DNA from: Solen grandis
Lineage: Eukaryota > Mollusca > Bivalvia > Adapedonta > Solenidae
NCBI GenBank assembly: GCA_021229015.1
Contig: CM037782.1
Span: 58,029,518 to 58,093,517 of the forward strand
Direction: 5' to 3'
DNA length: 64,000 bases
Shown: one piece after another, positions 36,301 to 49,462 of the stretch
Numbering within the stretch: position 1 is the stretch's first letter
Layout of the letters: each line of letters opens with the position of its first letter
Made by a program: the position numbers and the translations under genes
The notes under the pieces: generated by a model
Databases searched by the model: none
Told to the model about the DNA's origin: nothing
What the model saw: only the letters and a program-made list of their open reading frames with translations

Positions 36301-39300
36301 GATCTGACACCTGGGTTTATCTGCTGGCATGTGCATATTATGCAACCTGTCAGACATCGATTAGCAATAATCAACATTTCCGGTGGGACACACGTTGCCC
36401 AACCCAAATCTCGAAAAAAGGTGTGAAAAACTTGCCTGAGTCATCACTCTAGGTGCCTCCGCAAAATAACCTTGGTTACTGACCCGGATAGATTGATTTT
36501 TAGGACGATAATTAGTTCACAAAAATTTATGAAATTTGACTTCGAAATAAAAATTGAAAAATGTACATGAATTGCGACCTCGGGACCGGGATTATTACTT
36601 TGAAATAGCTAAAAAAATCCAAATAGTGAAATTGGGATTAAACATTTTATTTTTAGTTAAAATAAGAAGGGAAGAAATCAGGACTGAAAATAAACTTCGA
36701 AATGGGGAGGAATTTGGATTAATGATGTTCGGTTTGGCGAGGTTCTACTGTATATAAATACTTCAGTAACTTGAATAATATTTCATACTGTATGAAGGAA
36801 ATATTGCCCGGCATTAATGAGTTTTGTAAATTAATTCATTTCAGAAAAAGAAAAACAGACTATTTCAAAATTTAGAAACCAGAGATGAAGTCTTAAGTCT
36901 AAAATACAATGTATAGACTCAGTAGACTGCAGAATAAGGGTCCTGTTTTTGTAATACTTGTTTGAACTTGGAATAACACTTTTTGTTGTAACCTTTTTTT
37001 TTTAAGGGTCTAACAAACTAAGCATACCGCAGGAGATGTCTAAGTGTACCAAACTTATTGATGAGCACAACAGTTGGTGTGAAACCAGTCATGATGTAAG
37101 TTCTACCAGTCATATAACAATAGAATGTCCTATCCACTTAAAATGCTCCCAACTCTTTTTTTACCCCTCTTAAATAAACATTTTCTTTTGTTGAAAAATG
37201 AATCTTTCTTCTTGGTGTTTTCTTATTTTTAGCTCACATGAGCACAACGTGCTCAAGGTGAGCTTTTCTGATCGCCTTTTGTCCGGCGTCCGTGCGTCCG
37301 TAGCGGAACCGTCAACAATTGTCAACACAAGACTCCTCTAAACCGGACTTGCCCACATTGAAAAATATTTGCAGAATGTTCCTTAGATGAAGCTCGCTAA
37401 AGTCCTCTAAAGATTTCTACGGGCCAAATTATGGTCACAAGCTTAAAAAGATTTTAAATGAAGATTTAAAATACATTTTTCGAACCCAAGGCTAGCCTTT
37501 TGATTTTGGTATACTTGATTTTCTTTAAAGCATACTGATACAAAACATGTACCCGGGGTCCTAAATGGCCCGCCCCGGATCACTTATTTCACATAGTTAA
37601 TATAGAAAAACTGAAAAATCTTCTTCGTAACCCATGGCCTACCTTTTATTTTCGGTTTTGTGGAACATCTTATGGGCCCACCTAAGTGTAAATATACCTA
37701 TGGTAGTAAAAGTAACGACAGGTCACTTGTTTACTTAGAGTTCATAGAAAAATCTTCAAAATCATGTTCAATGAATCCATAGTCTTAGCGCTTCGATTTG
37801 TTGGGTAGAGCATCTCTTGGGCCACTACAAGATTGTACAAATCATAGCCCTATGGGATAAATCCCACCACCAGGGTCACTGTTTTACATATAGTTATCAG
37901 AAGAAAATATCAAAATTTCCTGCATCGAATCCAAAGGCTAGGCTTAGATATTTGTATTAAACATCTATGGCAACTACCGAGATTGTACTCAGTGCCCCAA
38001 TGATAATTGGTTACGACCCCGCAAGGTGTCACTTGTACTAATAGTTCATAATTAGAAATCTTAAAACTCTTCTAAATGAAATCATAAGCTAAGTTGAATC
38101 TGGTACGGTTTTTACTTCGAATAGGCCATACCAATGATGTAAGAATCTAGCTAATTGATTATTAGTAAAAAGACCAGGGGTCACTTGTTTAAATAGATTT
38201 ATAGGAGAATTAAAATTTTTTCTTGATCTTAGGCCTAAGCTTAGATATTTAGTACTTAATCATTTGGCACTACCAAGAATTGTACAATCATAGCCCGTAA
38301 TGGTTTTTAAATGATCCTACACCGAAGTACTTCAGTTTTCAAATAGAATCAAATAGGTAAATCTAAAAAAATTCTTCATAGACATAATAAGGCCAGGTAG
38401 ATTTTTGTATTGTATGCATTGAATGGTTCATTTAAAAGATTATCCATATGTCTTGGCCTAACGTGATAAATACCCTGCGCCAAGTTATCTGACAAATATG
38501 CCTGTTAGATTTGGTTGGTGTATGTCAGGGTAAAATGTTTTAGCAAAGTTATATCAGAATCTGTCTTTTAAAAATGCATCCAATTATTGTTACACTTAGG
38601 TGAGCGTATTCAGGGTCATCATGACCTTTGTTTTAACATTTATTAAATTGCCAAACTCTTGTTGTTCAGCAAATGCCTTACATGTAATATTAAACTTATA
38701 ATTGTAAATTTTAATTTTACATTTTAAACCATCAATATTTGGATCTATTCAAATACATTTTGATTAACAAAGATATTTCATTTTATAATATTTATTTTTT
38801 CCGATTTCTTACCTTAATTTTTACTTAATTTTTTTCTTAAGTAGAATACCTAAATCAAAAAATCTTAAAGATAAGAAAAATATTAATATTTTGCATAGGT
38901 TTATTGCAAAACTTGTGTGATGCAGATTGTCTAAATACTATTGCATTTTTCTGTAAATCTATTTGATAAGCATTGATTAAGGCAAATTCCTACACATGAA
39001 AAAAATCTATCATTATATGTATATATGATGCCTTGAAAATTATATAATCATGGAATGTTAAAGAATTTTTTTTCAAACATTTCATATTTATTATAAAATA
39101 GTCTTTTTGTGTATTCAGATTGCTTGTGAAACTAATATATACACAGTTTTTGGTCAGTCAGTTTTGATTTACTCATATGTACTTTTTGGATGAGATAACA
39201 TGATAGTGACTGTGTCCTCTGCTGTTTTAAATGGTATCGAAGTTAAATTAAGGCTCTAAACCTGTACACCGGTAGTTCTCAAAGCACTTTTACATTTTAT

Positions 39301-42300
39301 TTCACATATATAAGTAGTAAAACTTAATAGAAATTGTCCAAAAATGGCTATTTAAGTGTTTTATGCAAAGTTTCTTCTGAAATGTTAAAATTAAGAAAAT
39401 ATTTTCGTGATCACCTGTGTTTCCTTAAAGTTAGGTTAAATTAAGGAAAAAATATGCATCTTAATACTTCTTCTTTGTGACACATTTTCACTGTGAAGAA
39501 TTGAAATGTTGGACTTTTTTTTCAGGACTTGCTTTCCCCTAGGTTATTAGGGTTTTAGCCATACATGAGTTTGTGACACAACATTTGATAAGTTGGCACT
39601 GTTGGAGAATTATCTCAGTCAGTAATAGTTCTAATAAATAAAGAAGAAAAAGGAACAGTAACATGTAAAACACACAGCAGTATTATGTAAAATACACATT
39701 GTACATTTACTAGCATTTTCATTTTAATGAACCCTCTTTTTAAGAGGTGTAAAATGTTCACATGTTATTTGTATGAAGTGCATTATATGATAACTGTTGA
39801 TAACTCATTGCAGTTGTTGTTGGATCAGCCAGACTTCCTTGTTGTGGGTGTGGTGGGGATGCAGGGGTGTGGCAAGTCCACCATTCTCTCCCTGCTGGCA
39901 GGGAACTCCCCACAGGACTCATACAGGTACATACTCATAAATATTACCACCTGCCTACATGTCTATTTTTAATCCTCACCGTGTAGCGGAGGGGGGTTAT
40001 AGAATGCCTTACATCATGTCCTCCGTCGCGTTCATCTCGTCATCGTCAGTGTGTCGAAACATTTTACAGTGTCGTCCATATCTCTGACGCTGACACATTT
40101 TCTTCAAACTCGCTAAAATTTAACCTCATATGAGCTGATGTGCAGAAGGCATGAAGCGTAAGCTGCTCAGTAAGGCATACTTAGGTCAATGTTATTTCTG
40201 TCCGTCTCACTTCTCATGCGTTGGACACATTTCTTCAACTCGCTAAAAGTACTCATGAACTGAATTCTTGCAGAAGCATGAGGCGGTCACCTGCTCCAAG
40301 TCAAGGTCATACCCTGAAGTCAATTTATTTTCGTGTCCGCTTTCATATTACATGAACGCTTGAACATTTCATTCAACTTGGCTAAATGTTACTCATGGTG
40401 AAGTGCAGAAGCATGAGGCGTCACGCTGGCTAAGCAAGTCACTTGAAGTCAATGTTTTCTGTTCGCCCATATCATGAACGTTGGACTCTTTTTTCAACTT
40501 GCAAAAATGTTAAATATTGCTGATGTGCAGAAAGCATGAGGGTAAGCGGTCAAGGTCAGGTCAACTATGAAGGTCAATGTTAATTTTCGTGTCTTCCCAT
40601 AATCTTCATGAACGCTTAGGACACATTTTCTTCAAAACGCTAAATGTTAACCTCATTGAGTGATGTGCGAGCATGAGCGTCAAGCTGCTCAAGTCAAGGT
40701 TCATACTTTAGTCAAATGTATTATTTCATGTCCGCTCCATAATCTCATGAACGCTTGAACATTTTCTTAAACTCGCTAAAAATGTTAACCCATGAGTGAT
40801 GCAGAAGATGCGGTCATGCTGTCAGTCAGTCATACTGAAAGTCAAATTTATTTCGTCGCTCCTATCTCATGAACGTTGGGCACATTTTTTCAAATCGCTA
40901 AAGTAACTCATTTGAGCTGATGTGCAGAAGCTGACGGTCACGCTGGCTCAAGTCAAGTATCTTGAAGTCAAATGTTATTTTCGTGTCCGCTCCATATCTC
41001 ATGAACGCTTGGACACAATTTCTTCAAACTCGGCTAAAATGTTAACCTCATTGAGCTGATGTGCAGAAGGCATGAGGCGGTCACGCTGGCTCAAGGTCAA
41101 GGTCATCCTTGAAGGTCAAATGTTTAAGCCTCCACTTTTTCATGTCATCTCGATATCTCATGTCATGTTCACAATCATACAAATTATGTCATGATACATA
41201 AAGTTTTTAATTGAGTTACACATGTATTTTGTGGTTACCTAACACATCCTATACTTCATTGATGTTCACTTTTTGTACTGTTTCCCATGTAAAACTTGTC
41301 AGTAAACTTTTAATATATGTGCCTCCGAATTCTGAGATTCATACATAACTCCGGAAAGTTAAATTGTCTTAAACTGATCTTCTATGTCTGCTACAAGGTG
41401 AACATAATCCTATGACCAAACAAATTCTAATATTTGGCCAGCGGCGGGGGATATAGCTGTCCTTTGGACTGCCTTGTTATAAATATTCCTTAAACCTTGT
41501 AGACTTTTGTTTAAATGATTCATATCCTGTGGATATCATTTTGTCTTTAACAGTTTAAACTTAATTACATTATGTTGATTGGGAAACAAGTTCTTACAAC
41601 TTATATACTATTCCCTCTCGACTGTTCCTGGGTTGGACCAGTATTTTGCGCCTAGGAAAGTCATGAATAATTCTTGCCTCGAACGGGGTTTGAATCCATA
41701 ACAATGTAATACCCGATCTTTCAGGCTGATCAAGTTTTATACTGGTAGAATCATTCATTTATAGATTTTATGTAATAAAGAAACCAATATGATTCATGGA
41801 AAAAGTCTTGAACTCTTTGCCTGTTGGATATCACTGAATTTTCTCTTTTTAATTCAACAGAAGTTTTGTTTTCCCACCACAAAGCCGTGAGGTGAGAGAG
41901 GAATGTGGTCACATGACCAGTGGTGTTGACATTTACGTTACTTCACAGCGGATAATACTTCTTGACGCTCAGGTAATTTTCTTCAGAAAAAGGGAAATAC
42001 AGGTTTCATTATATTCATATATAATCTGTATTCAGCTTCACTGTGCTTGTGACTTTGGATTGTCTTCAGCTATGAAGAAGTTTGAAGCTTAACATAATTA
42101 TATATAAACCAAAAATGTACCATGATGATAAGATTTGGATTGTCTTTACATAAATTCATATATTCATTGTAGTACACCACATTATTGCCAATTTTTAATT
42201 GAAAGTAGATCTAGTTTAAGGTTATCTTTGAAACAGTAGTGGCCTTGATAAGAATTTGCCTGAGACTGGTGAAACAAACTGGACGTCATTTATTGTGATT

Positions 42301-45300
42301 TTACATCTCAGTCAGCATGACATAACTTGAAAAAAGGCATACAGGAATCTTTTATCATTATGAAAACATTTTTGAATGATCATTTCTTTAATATTATAAG
42401 CCCAGAATAAAAATCTAATCTTTCAGCCAAAACTAAATGATATTAACTCTGACAATATTTGTGAACAAAGAAAGAAATGTTTTTTGATAAATTATCACAA
42501 TGGCTTTGTTCCAGCCTATGCTTAGTGCATCTGTACTGGATCAGCTGATTCATAATGAGAAGAAAATTCCACCAGAGTTCTCCACGGCTGAGAACTTTGC
42601 TGAAGTACAGGTAAGCTGGAGTAGTCATAGGCCTTGTTTTAAATGAGCTTTTGTATAAATAAGATTAATATATTTATTAGTGATTTGTAAAGCAGTGTTG
42701 TATGCAATGGATTATGCATCATGGTACATAAACCATGTAGCATGGGTAAAAATCATAAAAAGAATTTGAATTGAAAAAAAATTAAAAAAATAGGAACTGC
42801 CGAAATGCTGATGTGATTTTTGTGTCGCCTGCATAGCATGGCAGACACATAGGGATCACTTTGTCCGTCGTCGTCGTCGGCGTCGTCGTCGGTGTCGTCG
42901 GCGTCGTCGGCGTCACACTTTCTTGTCCGGAGCATAACTCGAAAAGTATTTGAGGTATCACCTTGAAACTTAAAACATGGATAGATCACATTGAGGTGGA
43001 GTGCAGTGCACAAGAATGATAACTCTGACTTTCGTATTTTCTGGGTTGTTACCTTTTGTTGGTCGGCGTCACTCTTTCTTGTCCGGAGCATAACTCGAAA
43101 AGTATTTGAGGTATCACCTTGAAACTTAAAACATGGATAGATCACATTGAGGTGGAGTGCAGTGCACAAGAATGATAACTCTGACTTTCGTATTTTCTGA
43201 GTTATTACCCTTTGTTGATTCTGAGATTTTATTTTTGTCCGGACCATAACTCGAAAAGTATTTGAGGTATTACTTTGAAACCTCACAGGTGGAAAGATCT
43301 CATGGGTGCATTTTTTGGATAATTAAATTTAATTCCTTAAATTTAGTATCCTTGGTCGAGTGCAGTACACAAGAATGATAACTCAATAATGATAATGATG
43401 ACTACAAACTTGCAACATATATATAATTAACGTCATAAGTGCTTAATGACGTCATAATTTTTCTTACAGTTAATGTTTTGAATTCTTGAAAATTCCTTTT
43501 CCCCCCCCCCCCCAAGAATGATAACTCAATAATGTGTGTGTGTGTGTGTGTGATTTGGTGTTATTTTGTACCTCACAAAATAGATTATGCTTTATCAATA
43601 ATTTGTCAAAAGATCGATTTTCTAGTCAATTCTTTCATCAAACATGCTTAAATGCAGGCGACACAAGTGTTCCGAGGAACACCCACATCTAGTCTTATTT
43701 CTTTAGTACCGTCAAAAATTATATTGTGATAGAATTCCAAGAATCAGAATATCTCAATTAATCATTGAGGCCGTCATCCTAATTAGATAATAGATTTCTG
43801 ACTTTGAATCAGTCCAGTAATAATTTGGCTAATATGTCATTCTATGAATTGTAAAAAAAAATCTGTATTTATTTAGAACAGGAACACTTACTTTCATACC
43901 TCCAAACTGAAACCCAAAGCAGATTTGTTTTTCCACATTTAATGAACAATAGAATAATAAATATGTTTCAAAACTAAAATCAATCACCTTGTCAGCCATG
44001 TTTGTTTACCATGTTAAATCACTCTGACAGAGGACGAGGCAGAATCAAAGAATACCTTGTACTACTTCAAAATACTTTTGTCTGATGTAATGTTGCATAG
44101 AAAAAAAACAATTGAAATGTCTTGGAACATTTTGGCTATGCAACACACCCTAGGTCACTCATTGACCAGAAAATAGCACGAACATGTCAGACATGAAGCT
44201 CACTCTCCTTGTATCCATGCCAGTGTCTTCAGATGCTCACGTTCCTACTGACGGTGTGTAACGTGGTGCTGGTGGTACAGGACTGGTTCCTTGACATGTC
44301 CCTCATGCGTCTCCTGCAGACAGCCGAAATGCTCAAGCCATCCACCCCCTCGTCTAGCCAGCACGAGACAAGCAGTGGACAGGAAGATCAACCAGATTTC
44401 TTTCCTCACATTGGTAATGGAACAGGTTTCGAGGGTTATTCCATTGAAGGAAAAAATGAAACTTTGATGTTTTCAGAAATACATATAGGGAGTACCTAAA
44501 CACTTGGCATGGGTTTCGTAATGTATTCATTACTCCATGCATATAAATATAAATGTAAATTTGACACCAGTTTGCATCAGGCAATTAGAATTGATATTTA
44601 AGTATTATATATATTTTTTAATTGACTTCAGATGTTAAAAGAAACACTTACAAAATTTTAGAATATGAAACCAAATTTGTTTTTTTGGAAATCTGTATTA
44701 TAGACATCAAAGGGAGCAAACTCTAATGAAGTTATTATCTTTATACCCTCTCACCCCATTTCCCATTTCTTGTTTAAGATTCAAAATTAATTTATTTTTT
44801 TCAGTGAATAGAATAGTTGTTAGAAATACAATGATATTAAAGGTATATCCAGTATAAATTTAAATATCAAAGATTTTTTGGAATAGACCCAAAACAATGG
44901 ACAAACTGACTGTCTTTTGAAAGTAAGTGTTGAACATTCTAAAAACCCAAAGTTATTTTTCATGGTCACAAAATTTGGTATTGACTCTGATAATTCACAT
45001 GTAATTAAAGTTTGCATTCATAAGAAAAATATTACCCTAGACTTAACCCTTTCCCTCATAGAGGACACCATAAAAAGACCTATGCGAACAGCATAAAACC
45101 AGATCAGCCTGCAAGTAACTCGCAGGCTGATCAGGTTTTATGCTGTTCGCTGCTCCTCAGTGGTCTGGAAATGAGGATTTTGTAATTAAATTTGGTAAGG
45201 TTTAACTGTGGTTTTCTGCAGATAAGGCTTTATGTGATACCTATTGAGGGCGTCAAAATGAGTATATATGAGGGAAAGGGTTAATCTAATGATATATTCC

Positions 45301-48300
45301 TTTTGGTCACAAGATAATTTAATGAATACAGTTGAACCTGTACATATAGCGTCCACCTGTATTAAGCGGTCAACCTGCATTTAGCGGTCTGTTTTGATAT
45401 CACCAAAACAAGCACTTTGTTATTTGTTCAACCTTCATGTAAGGTCCACCTCTTTTATGAGGTCACATTCTCTCGTTCCCTTGACTGACTGCTTAAGACA
45501 GGTTTGTCTGTAGACACCTTTTATTGTTAGTCTTCTACACCACCCAAAAGAATAAGACTCTCTTGCTATAATGCAGGGTATTTTTTCAGAAAAGGATATA
45601 TTTTTTGTCCACCATGTTTTTTTTTTGTTGTTTTTTTTATCTATGTGCAAGATTTTCTAAATCCTTGTTTTGGTTCATTAGTACTTTGTGTACAAATTAT
45701 AAATTGCATTTATACATCCAAAGCATATTAAATTTGCTGTAAGGGTCATCTTATAAGTATATATCACTTGTCTTTACTCAGTTTCTCTTTATCATTTTAA
45801 GGGAAGTATCTCTCTGTATTGCAGTATTTGTTCAAAATAAGGCTGGCCGAGAGGACTTCAGTGTGGAGAGTTTCACAGGCATGCAAGAGACCCTTAACTC
45901 CATCTTTAACAGCTCCAAACTGAAAATGAAAGGTACTTTTCTATGGCTTGTTTTGTTGCCATGGTCCAGTGGTAGGTTACATGAATGAAGATTCAAAGAT
46001 TTGGGTTTAAACAAATTTTTATCACTTTCTTTGGTGAAAAATATTGGTTCAACACAGGAACTGTTGATAAAGACAGTTGTAAGAAATTGTTTTCCAATGA
46101 ATGTAAAAAGAAATAACTTAGCTTTACATATCATCTTAACTTTAGAGACTGTGTAGTAAATCTTTAATATTTGTGCTATTCATTTCTGTAAGTATTTGAA
46201 TATTTGTAGAAGGACTGCTTTGACTAAAATTGAATATGCCAGGACCTTAAATAGGTAAATTGAAACTGAATATATATTTAGGTAAGAATATATCAAATTT
46301 CTAATTTTCTGATTTACTGGTACATGTAGTTATTTTCATAATCTTTCTTTTTAATTCTTTGCCAGATGATGTTACCATGGCAACAGGACGGCAGACATTT
46401 GGCCTGAACCCTACTTTCACAAAATCCAATCTGAATTTGTTCCTTTTGCCGGCCATGGACAATGAAGCGCCAGAGAACAGTGGTAAATATCACAATGCAT
46501 GCAATATGTAACTTCCATGACAATGCCAAGTCAGTGTTTAAAACTGGATATGAGATTATGTTGTCTAATGAGTTTCTTACAGTCAGTCATGTTGAATTGT
46601 TAAGGTTTCTGTATTTCAAATAAGTACAGTGGAAATTCCCTCATTCAGACATTCTGTGGGCCTGTGAAATGTTTAGATAAAAGAAAATTACAGGTTTTAG
46701 AAGATCAGTACATGTGGAACCAGTTATGGTATACTTTCGCTTTCACAAGTATAGATGTGTTTTTATGCTCACCGAAGGTGACGCATATAGTCGCCGCTTC
46801 GTCCGTTTGTCCGTCACACTTTCCTTGTCCGGACTATTTCTCAGGAACTAACGGCTTGAATTCAACGAAACTTTATGGGAAGCTTTATTACCAAGAGGAG
46901 ATGCGCATATCCTCAGCATGACCCGGTTCCTAAATTTTTCAAAGAGTTATGGCCCATTGACTTTTCGGCCTATAGTACATATTGCATGATTCTTGTCCGG
47001 GCTATTTCTCAGGAACTAATGGCTTGAATTCAACGAAACTTTATGGGAAGCTTTATTACCAAGAGGAGATGCGCATATCCTCAGCATGACCCGGTTCCTA
47101 AATTTTTCAAAGAGTTATGGCCCATTGACTTTTCGGCCTATAGTACATATTGCATGATTCTTGTCCGGGCTATTTCTCAGGAACTAATGGCTTGAATTCA
47201 ACGAAACTTTATCTGAAGCTTTATTACCAAGAGTAGATATGCATATCGTCGGCTGACCGGTTCCTAATTTTTCAAGAGTTATGGCCCTTACTTTTCGGCC
47301 TATAGTTCATTTGCATGATTATTGACCGGGCTATTTCTCAGGAAATAAAAGCCTTAATTCAACGAAACTTTATGGGAAGCTTAATTACCAAGAGTAGATA
47401 CGCATATCGTCGGCGTGACCTGGTTCCTCAATTTTTCACAGAGTTATGGCCCCTTGATTTTTCGGCCTTTAGTACATATTGTATGATTCTTGTCCGGGCT
47501 ATTTCTCAGGAACTAATAGCTTGATTTCAACAAAACTTTATGTGAAGCTTTATTACAAAGAGGAGATGCACATATCTTCGGCTTGACCCAGTTCCCACAT
47601 CCTCCCACCCATTGACCAAGGTCTTATTTGTAACAATGACGTTCTTCGGGGAGCATCTGTCTGTTCTACTGACTTTCTTGTTACTGTTTAGTGTCATGCT
47701 GTTTTTCCAAGTAGGTTTCTATCAAGTTGTCATGGAATATAAAACCCTTACAACAATAAAGAGGTAACTATCAACTAATAGATTTGATAAGCCAGACAGC
47801 AAAACATAAAACTCAAGCCAGTTGGGTTACTTGGCATGTTAATATAACTCGCTTTCTATGACCATTTTCAATTTTTTTTGTTTAAATTAAGTCCTATATT
47901 TAAATTTGTGGTGGAGATGGGGCCAAAACACAACAAACACATGTTTCAGTGAAAATTTGATCTCGGTTAGTCGGTTGTGGCCATGTTGTTAGTCGGTTGT
48001 GACCCACTTTGACCTTGGCAATGTAGTATTGAACTTCAGTGAATACAGTATGACCTATATTACAGACAGTGTTCTGACACAGATGCCTGAGTATCGGGGC
48101 TTTCCCAGTTTCCACACACTTATGACATCACTCCGCAGTCAGATCTTTGCCATGCCACGGGAAGCTCACACCCACACCACACTGTCTGAGAAAAAATGGT
48201 AGGACATCGCTTTATTTATATATAAGTAGATGATTTGATGAAATTTAAATGATACTTAAAAAAGAATTATTTTTTTCCATGCATACTGTGTAGAAAATGA

Positions 48301-49418
48301 GTTATAAAATTGTGTGAATAAACAGAGGAGACCCTGACCAGATAGCTCCTAGAAGGATCTGTCTGATCTGGGTGTTTCTGTCTTTGCCAAGGCGTCCCAA
48401 CGCATTTATTTGGGGTAAGAGTTAAATTGATTATGATTGAGATTGTATAGTTACAAAACCAACCAAAGAAGGTGGAAGACAATTAAAAAATACAAACAAA
48501 AATGATAAAATATAAACAATAAAATGTACCATAAAATCATTTATATGTAAAAAAAATACTGGTACATTATGTATGGACCATCTTGACTATTAACATTTTT
48601 TGTGTCGCCTGCATAGCATGGCAGACACATAGGGATCACTTTGTCCGTCGTCGTCGTCGGCGGCGGCGGCGTCGTCGTCGGCGTCACACTTTCTTGTCCG
48701 GAGCATAACTCGAAAAGTATTTGAGGTATCACCTTGAAACTTAAAACATGGATAGATCACATTGAGGTGGAGTGCAGTGCAAAGAATTAACTCTGATTTT
48801 TGTTATTACCCTTTTTGATTCTGAGATTTTAATTTTGTCCGGACCATAACTCAAAAAGTATTTGAGGTATCACCTTGAAACTTAAAACATGGATAGATCT
48901 CATTGAAGAGGAGTGCAGTTCACATAAATGATAACTCTCACTTTCTTTTCTCCTGAGTTATTGTCCTTTGTTGATTCTCAGTCTTTATTTTTGTCAGGAG
49001 CATAACATAAAAAGTATTTGAGTTTTTAATTTTGCAGTGATAAGAATGATAACTCTGTTTTATTTTCTGAGTTATTTCCCTTTGTTGATTTTCAGACTTA
49101 ATTTTTGTCTGGGGCATAACTCGAAACGTATTTGAGGTGTTGACTTGAAACTTCATAGATCTCATTGGTCTGAGTGCAGTACACAAGAATGATAACTCAA
49201 TAATGATAATGATGACTACAAACTTGCAACATATATATAATTAACGTCATAAGTGCTTAATGACGTCATAATTTTTCTTACAGTTAATGTTTTGAATTCA
49301 TAGTCATTCTGACACTCCTCTGATGAAGACTGTATAGTCGAAAGTGCTCGGGAAAATTATTACATATTGCACTGTTTGAATATTTTATTCCCCCCCCCCC
49401 CCCCCCCCAAAAAAAAAA

Positions 49419-49462
<44 letters not shown>

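Noticed and set aside
36166..36426. 86-codon ORF inside the pogo-like MITE, as a transposase
   Set aside because: No DDE or HTH motif is visible, and the element is too short to be autonomous.
42753..43286. 177-codon minus-strand ORF with internal repeats
   Set aside because: It spans a tandem-repeated non-autonomous element, so the peptide repeats only mirror the DNA repeats.
46627..46760. Another pogo-type terminal repeat (TACAGTGGAAATTCCC)
   Set aside because: No matching inverted right end was found nearby.
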